DNA of 64,000 nt from Paraburkholderia acidipaludis NBRC 101816 (GCF_000684975.1 NZ_BAXZ01000003.1:186001-250000); one strand, 5' to 3'. Shown: positions 17,462 to 26,617, numbered from the stretch's first letter. The notes: generated by a model from the letters alone, not told the origin. A program made the numbers and translations.

Positions 17462-18346
17462 ATGAACGCCTCCCGCTCCGAATTCGCCGAAGTCAACGGC
17501 ATCCGTCTGCACGTGCGCCGCTGGGGTGCCGATGACGCCCCCATCCTGTTCATGCTGCATGGCTGGATGGACGTCGCCGCCTCGTTTCAGTTCGTCGTCG
17601 ACGCGCTGGGCGGCAACTGGCAGGTGATCGCGCCCGACATGCGCGGCTTCGGCCTCTCCGATTGGCCGGCTGCCCGGCAGGGCGGCGGCAGCTACTGGTT
17701 CTACGACTACCTCGCCGATCTGGACGGCCTGCTCGAACGTTACGCGCCAGTTGGCGAGGTGAATCTGGTCGGCCACAGCATGGGGGCGAATATCTCGTGC
17801 CTCTATGCGGGCGTGCGGCCGGAGCGCGTGCGCCGGGTGGTCGATCTCGAAGGCTTCGGCATGCCGGCCACCGCGGCCGGCCAGGCGCCGAAGCGGGTAC
17901 GCGCGTGGCTCGACGAGCTGCGCGAGCCGCCGGCGCTGCGCCGCTACGCGTCGCTCGACGACGTGGCCGCGCGCCTCGTGAAGACGAATCCGCGCCTCGC
18001 CGCTGCGCGGGCGCGTTTTCTCGCACAACATTGGTCGAAGCCCGACGGGGAGGGCGGCTACATGCTGCTCGCCGACGCAGCGCACAAGATGCGCAGCCCG
18101 CTCCTGTACCGAATCGACGAGGTGACAGCGATCTGGTCGCAGGTGCGTGCCAAGGTGCTGCACGTCGAGGCAGCCGGATCGGAGACGCTCGCGCGGCTGG
18201 CGGGCGCGGTGCCGATCGCGGAGTTCAGGGCGCGTTTCGAAGCGTTTCCCGACTGGCGCGAACGCATCATCGACGACGCGGGGCATATGGTTCATCACGA
18301 CCAGCCGGAGATCGTCGCGCAGTTGATCGAGGCGTTCTGCGCATAG
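17462..18346 (+). CDS. Alpha/beta hydrolase
   Basis: A 294-residue alpha/beta-hydrolase-fold protein with the canonical triad context. The oxyanion-hole region is LHGWMD near residue 32. The nucleophile elbow is VGHSMGANIS near residue 105, and the catalytic His is in DAGHMVHHDQPE near the C-terminus. The pattern is close to haloalkane-dehalogenase and epoxide-hydrolase-like esterases, but the sequence does not fix a substrate. It has its own candidate promoter and is followed by the PHP-domain gene in the same direction. Confidence 0.87.
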   Translation: MNASRSEFAEVNGIRLHVRRWGADDAPILFMLHGWMDVAASFQFVVDALGGNWQVIAPDMRGFGLSDWPAARQGGGSYWFYDYLADLDGLLERYAPVGEVNLVGHSMGANISCLYAGVRPERVRRVVDLEGFGMPATAAGQAPKRVRAWLDELREPPALRRYASLDDVAARLVKTNPRLAAARARFLAQHWSKPDGEGGYMLLADAAHKMRSPLLYRIDEVTAIWSQVRAKVLHVEAAGSETLARLAGAVPIAEFRARFEAFPDWRERIIDDAGHMVHHDQPEIVAQLIEAFCA

Positions 18347-18501
18347 CCGCAAGACTCGCGACGAAAGCGTTCTGGCCCGAGTTTGTGCGCATAACATCGC
18401 GAGGCATCGTGAGGAGGATTGCCGCGAGCGGGCGGTTGTCCGGCCCCGGACGGCCTCATTGCATTGCAGTAAAATAACGGCTGATTCCTGACTGGATAGC
18501 G

Positions 18502-19332
18502 ATGAACGCCGACCTGCACTGTCACTCCACCGTCTCGGACGGCCAACTGGCCCCCGCTGCCGTCGCACGGCTGGCGCACTCGGGCGGGGTGACGCTGTGG
18601 TCGCTCACCGATCACGACGAAGTGGGCGGCCAGCACGAGGCGCGCGAGGCGGCTACGGCGCTCGGCGTGCGCTACCTGTGCGGCGTCGAGATTTCGGTCA
18701 CGTGGGCGTCGCGCACCGTGCATATCGTCGGGCTCAACGTCGATCCCGACTGCCAGGCGCTCCTGGAAGGGCTCGCGCGCACGCGCAACGGCCGCGCCGC
18801 TCGCGCCGAAGCGATCGGCGAGCGGCTTGGCGAACTGGGCATCCCGGACGCCTATGAAGGCGCGCTGCGCTATGTCTCCAATCCCGACCTGATCTCGCGC
18901 ACGCATTTCGCCCGCCACCTCGTCGAATCGGGCCGCGCGCAGAACACCCAGGATGCGTTTTCGCGCTGGCTCGGCGAAGGCAAGCCCGGCTACGTCTCGC
19001 ACCGCTGGGCCAGGCTCGCCGACGCCGTCGGCTGGATCCAGGCGGCGGGCGGCGAGGCGATCGTCGCGCATCCGGGCCGCTATCGCTACACGGCGCTCGA
19101 ATTCGATACGTTCTTCGGCGAGTTCATCGACCTCGGCGGCAAGGCCATCGAGGTGGTGACGGGCAGCCACACGCCGGACCAGTACGGCGAGTACGCCGCC
19201 GTCGCGCGCCGCTTCGGCTTCGAGGCGTCGCGCGGCTCGGATTTCCACGCTCCCGGCCCGGATGTTATCCTGCCCGGCAGCCTGCCGCCCCTGCCTTCCG
19301 GCCTTACGCCCGTCTGGCAGCGATGGCTGTAG
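18502..19332 (+). CDS. PHP-domain phosphoesterase (Rnm/YciV-like)
   Basis: A 276-residue polymerase-and-histidinol-phosphatase fold protein. Metal-binding motifs are DLHCHSTVSDG at residues 4-14, SLTDHDEVGG near 34, HPGRYR near 193 and GSDFHAPG near 247. It resembles E. coli YciV (TrpH, renamed Rnm), a 5'-3' exonuclease that matures 5S rRNA and also hydrolyses 3',5'-nucleoside bisphosphates. Neighbourhood with yciO and trpS is the usual one for this family. A TAAAAT at 18470-18475 is a possible -10 element. Confidence 0.88.
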   Translation: MNADLHCHSTVSDGQLAPAAVARLAHSGGVTLWSLTDHDEVGGQHEAREAATALGVRYLCGVEISVTWASRTVHIVGLNVDPDCQALLEGLARTRNGRAARAEAIGERLGELGIPDAYEGALRYVSNPDLISRTHFARHLVESGRAQNTQDAFSRWLGEGKPGYVSHRWARLADAVGWIQAAGGEAIVAHPGRYRYTALEFDTFFGEFIDLGGKAIEVVTGSHTPDQYGEYAAVARRFGFEASRGSDFHAPGPDVILPGSLPPLPSGLTPVWQRWL

Positions 19333-19547
19333 GCCGTGCGGCCCGCATGTCATGCGTGGCGCGTCTCGCACGCCTCGCACGCCGTCCCGCACCGCCTTTT
19401 GCGCGCTTCACCGCACCCCCGCCGCAGCGTTTGCCGCCCCTTGACGTACCGTGTGGCCGTACACACATTGAAAGACGCGGTTTGAAGTACGATCAGGCTC
19501 CCAACGTCTCCTGCCGCCTCTTGTTCGCTGATTAGCTGATCCCTGCC

Positions 19548-20183
19548 ATGTCCCAGTACTTTCGGCTTCATCCCGAGAATCCGCCGCCGCGCTTGGTCAA
19601 GCAGGCGGTGCAGATCGTCCGCGAGGGCGGCGTGATCGCGCTGCCGACCGATTCGAGCTATGCGCTCGCGGCGCGTATCGACGACAAGGCGGCGGCCGAG
19701 CGTCTGCGCCGTATCCGCGGGCTCGACGAGAAGGCGCTGCTCTCGCTGATGGTGCGCGATCTCTCGGAGCTGGCGAATTTCGCGATGGTGGACAACCAGC
19801 AGTACCGGCTTATCAAGTCGGTGACGCCGGGGCCCTACGTGTTCGTGCTGCAGGCGACCAAGGAAGTGCCGCGCCGGCTCTCGCATCCATCGCGCAAGAC
19901 GATCGGCTTGCGCGTGCCGGGCCATGCGATTCCGCTCGCGATTCTCGCAGAGCTCGGCGAGCCGCTGCTTGCCACCACGCTGATCCTGCCGCCCGACAGC
20001 GAGCCGCTCAACGACCCCGAGGAGATCCGCGAGCGCCTCGAAAAACAGCTCGACCTCGTGATCGACGGCGGCGCGTGTCCGCGCGAGCCTTCTACGATCA
20101 TCGACCTCACGGGCAGCGAGCCGGTGCTCGTGCGCGCGGGGCGGGGCAGCCTCGCACCGTTCGGGCTCGAAGAAGAGGCCTGA
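19548..20183 (+). CDS. YciO/YrdC-family (Sua5-like) putative threonylcarbamoyl-AMP synthase
   Basis: A 211-residue YrdC-fold protein. The family binds tRNA and nucleotides, and some members make the threonylcarbamoyl-AMP used for t6A37 in tRNA. I see the family segments GGVIALPTDSSYALAA, RKTIGLRVPGH, and the C-terminal STIIDLTG. The context after the PHP gene and before the M50 protease and trpS points to the YciO branch, whose in vivo role is less certain than that of TsaC. Confidence 0.88.
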   Translation: MSQYFRLHPENPPPRLVKQAVQIVREGGVIALPTDSSYALAARIDDKAAAERLRRIRGLDEKALLSLMVRDLSELANFAMVDNQQYRLIKSVTPGPYVFVLQATKEVPRRLSHPSRKTIGLRVPGHAIPLAILAELGEPLLATTLILPPDSEPLNDPEEIRERLEKQLDLVIDGGACPREPSTIIDLTGSEPVLVRAGRGSLAPFGLEEEA

Positions 20184-20227
20184 GCCACCGCCGGCCCGCC
20201 AACCCGCCGACCGTAGGCCGGCGCATT

Positions 20228-20235
20228 GATACAAT
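20228..20235 (+). promoter_or_regulatory. Extended -10 promoter element immediately before the M50 protease gene
   Basis: The sequence TGATACAAT supplies a TGn extension and a 5/6 -10 hexamer, TACAAT, at 20230-20235. A start point seven bases downstream would be 20242, two bases before the ATG at 20244. No -35 element is obvious. If used, the mRNA would be essentially leaderless. Confidence 0.45.
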
Positions 20236-20243
20236 ACCGCGCC

Positions 20244-20909
20244 ATGGATGCTTCCCTGATACAGACGATCGTCGTCTACGCCCTCCCGGTCATCTTCGCC
20301 ATCACGTTGCACGAGGCCGCGCACGGCTATGTGGCGCGCGCGCTCGGCGACAACACCGCCTACGTGCTCGGCCGCGTGTCGTTCAACCCGATGCGCCATA
20401 TCGATCCGATCGGCACGATCGCGATGCCGCTGATCCTCTATTTCCTCACGAACGGCGCCTTCGTGTTCGGCTATGCCAAGCCCGTGCCGATCTCGTTCGG
20501 CAGCCTGCGCAATCCGCGCTGGGGCACGCTCTGGGTCGCGGCGGCGGGTCCGGCGTGCAACTTCGTGCAGGCGATCGTGTGGGGCGTGTTCGGCGTCGCG
20601 CTGGCGGTGCTCGGCATCGACGAGCCGTTCTTCACGCGCATGGCCGCGGCGGGCGTCGGCGTGAACCTCGTGCTCGGCGTGCTCAATCTCTTTCCGCTGC
20701 CGCCGCTCGACGGCGGCCGCGTGCTCGCGGCGCTCCTGCCCACGCGCGCGAGCATTGCGCTCTCGCGCCTCGAGCCCTATGGTTTCATCATCGTGATGGC
20801 GCTGCTCGTCTCCGGCATCTTCACCCGATTCTGGCTGCGCCCGCTCGTCTCGCTCGGCTACGACGCGGTCACGGCCCTCCTTACCCCACTCGTCTCGCTC
20901 TTTTCATAA
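20244..20909 (+). CDS. Site-2-protease-family membrane zinc metalloprotease (M50)
   Basis: A 221-residue polytopic membrane protein. The zinc motif HEAAH is at residues 23-27 and the second site is the NLFPLPPLDGGRV segment near residue 150. Members cleave substrates within the membrane, but the substrate here is unknown. It lacks the PDZ domains of RseP, which places it in the small YwhC/Rip3-like group. The ATG at 20244 was chosen; the TTG at 20226 would lie inside the candidate promoter. The gene ends four bases before trpS. Confidence 0.88.
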   Translation: MDASLIQTIVVYALPVIFAITLHEAAHGYVARALGDNTAYVLGRVSFNPMRHIDPIGTIAMPLILYFLTNGAFVFGYAKPVPISFGSLRNPRWGTLWVAAAGPACNFVQAIVWGVFGVALAVLGIDEPFFTRMAAAGVGVNLVLGVLNLFPLPPLDGGRVLAALLPTRASIALSRLEPYGFIIVMALLVSGIFTRFWLRPLVSLGYDAVTALLTPLVSLFS

Positions 20910-20913
20910 CATC

Positions 20914-22116
20914 ATGTTCCCAGACCGTATCTTCTCCGGCATGCGGCCCACCGGGTCGCTGCACCTCGGCCACTACCACGGCGTGCTGAAAAACTGGGTG
21001 CGGCTCCAGTCGGAGTACCCGTGCTTCTTCTGCGTGGTCGACTGGCATGCGCTCACCACGCACTACGAAACGCCCGAGGTCATCGAAAAGAACGTCTGGG
21101 AGGTGCTGATCGACTGGCTCGCGTCCGGCATCGATCCGAACCAGGCCACGCTCTTCATCCAGAGCCGTGTGCCCGAGCACGCGGAACTGGCGCTCCTGCT
21201 CGGCATGAGCACGCCGCTCTCCTGGCTCGAGCGCGTGCCCACCTACAAGGAGCAGATCGAGAAGCTGCGCGACAAGGACCTCGGCACCTACGGCTTCCTC
21301 GGCTACCCGGTGCTGATGGCCGCCGACATCCTGCTGTACCGCGCTTCGCTCGTGCCGGTGGGCGAGGACCAGGTGCCGCACGTCGAGATGGCGCGCGAAA
21401 TGGCGCGCCGCTTCAACTACATGTACGGCCGCGAGCCGGGCTTCGAGGAGAAGGCCAACGAGGCCGCGAAGAAGCTGGGCGGCAAGCGCTCGAAGCTCTA
21501 TCACGAGCTGCGCAACGCGTACCAGCAGGAGGGCAACGAAGAGGCGCTCGAGCAGGCGCGCGCGATGTTGTCCGAATCGCAGAGCCTGTCGATGAGCGAT
21601 CGCGAACGCCTCTTCGGCTATCTCGAAGGCTCGCGCAAGATCATCCTGCCGGAGCCGCAGGTGCTGCTCACCGAAGCGTCGCGCATGCCGGGCCTCGACG
21701 GCCAGAAGATGTCGAAGTCGTACGGCAATACGATCGGCCTGCGCGAAGATGCGCAGACCATCGAAAAGAAGGTCCGCACCATGCCGACCGACCCGGCGCG
21801 CGTGCGCCGCACCGATCCGGGCGACCCGGACAAGTGCCCGGTCTGGCAGCTGCACCAGGTCTACACGGACGAAACGACGCACGAGTGGGTGCAGAAGGGC
21901 TGCCGCTCGGCGGGCATCGGTTGCCTCGAATGCAAGCAGCCGGTGATCGAGGGCATTCTGCGCGAGCAGCAGCCGATGCTCGAGCGCGCGCAGAAGTACA
22001 TGGACGACCCTTCGCTGTTGCGCGCGATCGTCGCGGACGGCTGCGACAAGGCCCGCAAGTTCGCGAACGAGACTATGCGCGACGTGCGCGAGGTCATGGG
22101 CCTGTCGTACAACTGA
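20914..22116 (+). CDS. trpS: Tryptophan--tRNA ligase, long form with four-cysteine motif
   Basis: Charges tRNA-Trp. The product is 400 residues, longer than the 334 of E. coli TrpS. The class I signatures are HLGHYHG near residue 17 and KMSKS near residue 269. Cysteines at 308, 330, 337 and 340 form C-x21-C-x6-C-x2-C, close to the pattern reported for the [4Fe-4S] cluster in the anticodon-binding region of Thermotoga TrpRS. It follows the M50 protease gene by four bases and precedes a methyltransferase, so these are likely one operon. Confidence 0.96.
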   Translation: MFPDRIFSGMRPTGSLHLGHYHGVLKNWVRLQSEYPCFFCVVDWHALTTHYETPEVIEKNVWEVLIDWLASGIDPNQATLFIQSRVPEHAELALLLGMSTPLSWLERVPTYKEQIEKLRDKDLGTYGFLGYPVLMAADILLYRASLVPVGEDQVPHVEMAREMARRFNYMYGREPGFEEKANEAAKKLGGKRSKLYHELRNAYQQEGNEEALEQARAMLSESQSLSMSDRERLFGYLEGSRKIILPEPQVLLTEASRMPGLDGQKMSKSYGNTIGLREDAQTIEKKVRTMPTDPARVRRTDPGDPDKCPVWQLHQVYTDETTHEWVQKGCRSAGIGCLECKQPVIEGILREQQPMLERAQKYMDDPSLLRAIVADGCDKARKFANETMRDVREVMGLSYN

Positions 22117-22136
22117 GCGCGATTGCCGTGAGCACG

Positions 22137-22763
22137 ATGCCCGCAGAAGGCGCCGGCACGCTCTCCGAGCCGTCGCGCTGGGTGCGCCGCTGGGCGCATC
22201 TCGTCGCGCCGGGAGGCGCGGTGCTCGACGTGGCTTCGGGGGCCGGGCGCCATGCGCGCTTTTTCGCGGAGCGCGGTCATCCGGTGACGGCGCTCGATCG
22301 CGACGCGGCCGCGCTCGCCACGATGCGGGGCGTGACGGGCATCGAGACGCTCGAATGCGACCTCGAAGGCGCGCCCTGGCCGCTCGCGCCTGAGCGGCGC
22401 TTCGCGGCGGTCGTCGTGACGAACTACCTGCACCGGCCGTTGATGCCGCGTCTGATCGACGCACTCGCGCCGGGCGGCCTGCTGATCTACGAGACCTTCG
22501 CGCAAGGTAACGAGACGGTCGGCAAGCCCTCCAATCCCGCGTTTCTGCTGGCCCCGGGCGAGCTGCTCGCGGCCTGCACCCCCGCGCTGCGCGTGATCGC
22601 CTATCAGGACGGATTTCTCCCACAACCGCGTCAGGCGTTTGTCCAGCGGATCTGCGCGGTGCGCGAATTGCTCCGACAGCCTGCGTCCGACATGCCCGAA
22701 AAGGACGGTAATGGAGCTGCGACTCAGGTACTACCCGTACCGCGTTACGATCTGACCAGTTAA
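22137..22763 (+). CDS. Class I SAM-dependent methyltransferase
   Basis: About 208 residues, with the Rossmann-type SAM-binding motif VLDVASGAGRHARFF near residue 30. An acidic loop follows in VTALDRDAAAL, and VVVTNYLHRP fits motif IV. It resembles TehB/UbiG-type small-molecule methyltransferases, but no substrate can be assigned. The start is uncertain: ATG at 22137 or GTG at 22128, neither with a clear ribosome site. It starts within about 20 bases of the trpS stop. Confidence 0.83.
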   Translation: MPAEGAGTLSEPSRWVRRWAHLVAPGGAVLDVASGAGRHARFFAERGHPVTALDRDAAALATMRGVTGIETLECDLEGAPWPLAPERRFAAVVVTNYLHRPLMPRLIDALAPGGLLIYETFAQGNETVGKPSNPAFLLAPGELLAACTPALRVIAYQDGFLPQPRQAFVQRICAVRELLRQPASDMPEKDGNGAATQVLPVPRYDLTS

Positions 22764-22768
22764 TCCGC

Positions 22769-22774
22769 TACAAT
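22769..22774 (+). promoter_or_regulatory. Candidate -10 element for dapA
   Basis: TACAAT matches the -10 consensus at five of six positions and would give a start near 22781 and a leader of about 27 bases. A weak TTACGA at 22745-22750 lies 18 bases upstream as a possible -35. Confidence 0.45.
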
Positions 22775-22807
22775 CGCGGTTTAACGTACTCATTTCTTTG
22801 ACGTTTC

Positions 22808-23713
22808 ATGGCTAACGGCATTCAGGACGGCATCACGCTGCGCGGCAGCATTCCCGCGATCGTCACCCCCATGCACGAAGACGGCAGTCTCGACCTGCCG
22901 GCATTCCGCAAACTGATCGACTGGCACGTGGAAGAGGGGACGGATGCGCTCGTCGTGGTCGGCACGAGCGGCGAGTCCGCCACCCTGAACGTCGAAGAGC
23001 ACATCCTGATGGTCAGGACGGCGGTCGAGCACGCCGCGGGCCGCATGCCGATCATCGCCGGCGCGGGCGGCAATTCCACCGCCGAGGCGATCGAGCTCAC
23101 GAAGCATGCGAAGGAAGTGGGCGCGCAGGCATCGCTTCAGGTCGTGCCCTATTACAACAAGCCGACCCAGGAAGGCATGTATCGCCACTTCGCGAAGATC
23201 GCGGAGGCCGTCGACCTGCCGGTGGTGCTGTACAACGTGCCGGGCCGCACCGTTGCGGACATGTCGAACGAGACGATCCTGCGCCTCGCGCAGGTGCCGG
23301 GCATCGTCGGCGTGAAGGAAGCCACGGGCAACCTCGACCGCGCCGCGCACCTGATCAAGCACGCGCCGGCCGGCTTCAGGATTTTCAGCGGCGACGATCC
23401 CACCGCGATCGCGCTGATGCTGCTGGGCGGCCACGGCAATATCTCGGTGACGGCGAACGTCGCGCCGCGCCAGATGAGCGAACTGTGCCGCGCCGCGATC
23501 GAAGGCGACGCGAAGACCGCGCGCGCGATTCATCTGAAGCTGCTGTCGCTTCACAAGAACCTGTTCATCGAATCGAACCCGATTCCGGTGAAGTGGGCAT
23601 TGCAGGAACTCGGCCGCATGGAAGGCGGCATTCGCCTGCCGCTCACGCCGCTCGACGAGCGCTACCACGACGTGGTGCGTACGGCGATGCGCGAAGCCGG
23701 CCTGATTGGCTGA
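22808..23713 (+). CDS. dapA: 4-hydroxy-tetrahydrodipicolinate synthase
   Basis: Condenses pyruvate with aspartate semialdehyde in the lysine and diaminopimelate pathway. The product is 301 residues, a typical TIM-barrel length. Catalytic segments are VVGTSGESATL (substrate loop), YNVPGRT (Tyr) and GVKEATGN (Schiff-base Lys). It has its own candidate promoter and is followed by bamC with a 116-base gap, an arrangement also seen in E. coli. Confidence 0.97.
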   Translation: MANGIQDGITLRGSIPAIVTPMHEDGSLDLPAFRKLIDWHVEEGTDALVVVGTSGESATLNVEEHILMVRTAVEHAAGRMPIIAGAGGNSTAEAIELTKHAKEVGAQASLQVVPYYNKPTQEGMYRHFAKIAEAVDLPVVLYNVPGRTVADMSNETILRLAQVPGIVGVKEATGNLDRAAHLIKHAPAGFRIFSGDDPTAIALMLLGGHGNISVTANVAPRQMSELCRAAIEGDAKTARAIHLKLLSLHKNLFIESNPIPVKWALQELGRMEGGIRLPLTPLDERYHDVVRTAMREAGLIG

Positions 23714-23829
23714 CCGGTTCCCGATCCATTCCGGTCCGCCATCAAGCACCCGATATTCACAACCGACGCCACTTCCGCCCAAATCCACGACTGGTTCCGG
23801 CTTTGCGTTCCCGTATCACGAAGGTCTCC

Positions 23830-24972
23830 ATGAAACGTTCTGCTCTCTCCCTCAACGCAACCCGCCTGGCGGTGGTGGCGCTGGCCATCGGCTCGCTCGC
23901 AGGCTGCGAGTCGCTGAACGACATGTTCGCGTCGGACAAGGTCAACTACAAGGACACGACGAGCGCGCCGCCGCTTACCGTGCCGCAGGATCTTTCGGCG
24001 GCGCCGAACGGCCAGCAGTACGTTGCACCGCCGGCCTCGCTGGCACTGGGCGGCGCACCCAAGGGCTCGGTGACGGCCGCGGGCAATACGACGATCGGTA
24101 GCCCGAGCGCGCAGGATCCGCTTGGCATGCATGTCGAGCGCGACGGTGATCGCCGCTGGCTCGTCGTCGACGGCCGCACGCCCGACGACCTCTGGCCGAT
24201 CCTGCAGAGCTTCTGGCAGGACAACGGCTTCACGCTGTCCACCGACTCGCCGGACACCGGCATCATGGTGACCGACTGGGCGGAGAATCGCGCCAATATT
24301 CCGGACGACTGGTTCCGCCGCACGATCGGCCGCGTGATCGATTTCGCGTACTCGTCGGGCACGCGCGACCGCTTCAGCACGCTCGTGACGCGCGGAGCGA
24401 ACGGCCAGACCGATATCTCGATCACGCAGAGCGCGCTGGAGGAAGTGCTGACGGGGCAGGACAAGACGACCTCGAAGTGGGTCGAGCGTCCGCGCGATCC
24501 GGCCCTCGAAGCAGAATTCCTCGCGAAGGTCATGCAGAAGTTCGGCCTGACCGACGCTCAATCGAAGCAACTGCTGACTGACGCGCACCCGTCCGGCGCC
24601 GTCGCCCAGATCGACCATACGGCCGACGGGACCACGCTCAATCTGCCGGAATCGTTCGATCGCGCCTGGCTGCGCGTGGGCCTGGCGCTCGACCGTACCA
24701 ATTTCACCGTCGACAACCGGGACCGCGAGAAGGGCATCTATTACGTCCGCTACGCCGACTCGATGCAGGAGCTGAAGGGCGACGGCCTGTTCGGCAAGCT
24801 GTTCTACAACCCGAAGACGGCCGCGAAGAATCAGGGCGCGGAATACATGGTCGCCGTGCGCGCGAAGGGCGACGCGCAGACGCAGGTGGCGGTGGTGGAC
24901 CAGAACGGCCAGATCGACACCTCGTCGGACGCGCAGCGCATCGTGACCGCGCTGCACTCGCAGCTCAACTAA
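23830..24972 (+). CDS. bamC: Outer membrane protein assembly factor BamC (lipoprotein)
   Basis: Lipoprotein subunit of the beta-barrel assembly machine. The product is 380 residues from the ATG at 23830. The signal peptide ends in the lipobox LAGC. An unstructured Pro/Ala-rich linker (residues about 30-90) leads into two BamC-like domains, with RDGDRRWLVVDGRTPDDLWPIL opening the first. It lies after dapA, the same neighbour as in E. coli, and seven bases before an MBL hydrolase gene. Confidence 0.92.
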   Translation: MKRSALSLNATRLAVVALAIGSLAGCESLNDMFASDKVNYKDTTSAPPLTVPQDLSAAPNGQQYVAPPASLALGGAPKGSVTAAGNTTIGSPSAQDPLGMHVERDGDRRWLVVDGRTPDDLWPILQSFWQDNGFTLSTDSPDTGIMVTDWAENRANIPDDWFRRTIGRVIDFAYSSGTRDRFSTLVTRGANGQTDISITQSALEEVLTGQDKTTSKWVERPRDPALEAEFLAKVMQKFGLTDAQSKQLLTDAHPSGAVAQIDHTADGTTLNLPESFDRAWLRVGLALDRTNFTVDNRDREKGIYYVRYADSMQELKGDGLFGKLFYNPKTAAKNQGAEYMVAVRAKGDAQTQVAVVDQNGQIDTSSDAQRIVTALHSQLN

Positions 24973-24979
24973 CATCGTC

Positions 24980-25753
24980 GTGCGTTTCGCGAGCCTCGGT
25001 AGCGGCAGCGAGGGCAACGCACTGGTCGTAGAAGCAGGCAGCGGCGCGCGCCCGACGCGCGTGCTGCTGGACTGCGGATTCTCGGCGAAGGAAGTCGAGC
25101 GGCGCCTCGCGCGGGCCGGTCTCGAGGCGGGCTGTCTCGACGCCATCCTCATCACTCACGAACACAGCGATCACATCGGCAGCGCGCTTACGCTGGCGCG
25201 CCGCTGGTCGATCCCGCTCTACACGAGCTGGGGCACGGCGCGGGCGGTGGGCGCCGACGACGCGGGCGTCGAGCTGAACGTGCTGTGGGGTGACGAAACG
25301 GTCGAAATCGGCGCGCTGGGCGTATTGCCTTACACCGTGCCGCACGATGCGCGCGAGCCGCTCCAGTTCGTTTTCAGCGACGGAGCGAGCCGTCTCGGCG
25401 TGCTCACCGACGTCGGCGAATCGACGCCGCATATCAACGCGGTGCTCGGCGGCTGCGACGCGCTCGTACTCGAATGCAATCACGACCTCGCGATGCTGGC
25501 GGCGAGCCGCTATCCGCCCTCGTTGAAGGCCCGCATCGGCGGCTCGCACGGCCATCTGAACAACGAAGCGGCGGCAGGGATCCTCGCGGCGCTTGACCGG
25601 TCGAAGCTGCAGCACCTGATTGCGGCGCACCTGAGCCAGCAGAACAACACGCCGGAGCTGGCGCGTGCGGCGATGGCGGCCGTGCTGGGCAACGCGCTGA
25701 CGGAAATCGGCATCGCCTCGCAGGATGAGGGGTTCGATTGGGTCGTGCTTTGA
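24980..25753 (+). CDS. MBL-fold metallohydrolase (YycJ/WalJ-like)
   Basis: A 257-residue metallo-beta-lactamase-fold protein. It opens with LGSGSEGNALVVE and has the metal motif THEHSDHIG near residue 55, ECNHD near 157 and GSHGHLNNE near 180. The pattern is close to the YycJ/WalJ exonuclease-like branch of the family. The start is GTG at 24980, seven bases after the bamC stop, so the two are probably co-transcribed. The substrate is unproven. Confidence 0.87.
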   Translation: MRFASLGSGSEGNALVVEAGSGARPTRVLLDCGFSAKEVERRLARAGLEAGCLDAILITHEHSDHIGSALTLARRWSIPLYTSWGTARAVGADDAGVELNVLWGDETVEIGALGVLPYTVPHDAREPLQFVFSDGASRLGVLTDVGESTPHINAVLGGCDALVLECNHDLAMLAASRYPPSLKARIGGSHGHLNNEAAAGILAALDRSKLQHLIAAHLSQQNNTPELARAAMAAVLGNALTEIGIASQDEGFDWVVL

Positions 25754-25786
25754 CTCGCCGTGATCCGGGATCGCCGGCAACAGGCG

Positions 25787-25823
25787 AAAAAAAGCCCATG
25801 ACTTTCGTGTCATGGGCTTTTTT
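25787..25823. terminator. Bidirectional intrinsic terminator
   Basis: GCCCATGAC (25794-25802) pairs with GTCATGGGC (25809-25817) around TTTCGT, flanked by seven A and six T. It serves the convergent MBL hydrolase and BI-1 genes. Confidence 0.92.
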
Positions 25824-25854
25824 GTGTCCGCCTTAATGGCGGGATTCGACCCTC

Positions 25855-26553
25855 TTAGTTGCGATTGCCGCCGAAGATGCCGAGCAGCGCGAGCAGGTTC
25901 ACGAAGACGTTATAGAGGTCCAGATAGATTGCGAGCGTGGCCGAGATGTAGTTGGTCTCGCCGCCGTTCACGACACGCTGCACGTCGAACAGCATGTAGG
26001 CCGAGAAGATCACGATGGCCAGCACGGAGACCGTGAGCATGAGCGCGGGCAGGTGCAGGAACATGTTCGCGACGCTAGCGAGCAGGATCACGATTACGCC
26101 CATGAACAGCCACTTGCCGAGGCCCGAGAAGTCGCGCTTGCTGACCGTGGCGATCGTGGCCATGGCGGTGAAAATGACGCCGGTGCCGCCGAAGGCGAGC
26201 ATGATGAGCGACGGGCCGTTCGAGAAGCCTAGGATGAACGACAGCAGCCGCGAGAGCATCAGGCCCATGAAGAACGTGAAGCCGAGCAGCACGAATACGC
26301 CGACCGAGCTGTTCTTGGTGCGCTCGATGGCGAACATGAAGCCGAACGCGATCGCGAAGAACGCAAGCAGGCTCATCGCCGGGCTCGTGGCCGCGAACAG
26401 CGAGAAGCCGGTGGCGACACCCACCCACGCGCCGAGCACCGTCGGCACCATCGAGAGCGCGAGCAGCCAGTAGGTGTTGCGCAGTACGCGGTTGCGGGTC
26501 TCGGCCGGGATGACAGTGCCGCCGCGGCCGAAGTTGTAGGGGTACTCGTTCAT
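25855..26553 (-). CDS. Bax inhibitor-1/YccA-family inner membrane protein
   Basis: A 232-residue polytopic membrane protein with about seven hydrophobic segments, fitting the BI-1/TMBIM family. E. coli YccA, a member, modulates FtsH proteolysis; that role is not shown here. The ATG at 26553 has GGAGAAAGC just upstream; a longer frame to 26646 runs into the promoter. A canonical promoter lies 65-95 bases upstream. It is monocistronic, with a terminator at its 3' side. Confidence 0.9.
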   Translation of the reverse strand: MNEYPYNFGRGGTVIPAETRNRVLRNTYWLLALSMVPTVLGAWVGVATGFSLFAATSPAMSLLAFFAIAFGFMFAIERTKNSSVGVFVLLGFTFFMGLMLSRLLSFILGFSNGPSLIMLAFGGTGVIFTAMATIATVSKRDFSGLGKWLFMGVIVILLASVANMFLHLPALMLTVSVLAIVIFSAYMLFDVQRVVNGGETNYISATLAIYLDLYNVFVNLLALLGIFGGNRN

Positions 26554-26617
26554 GCTTTCTCCTTGCGTGAAACGCGTGGTTCGCGGCGCGCGGCAGGTGC
26601 GCGGTCCGCTCTTTCGT

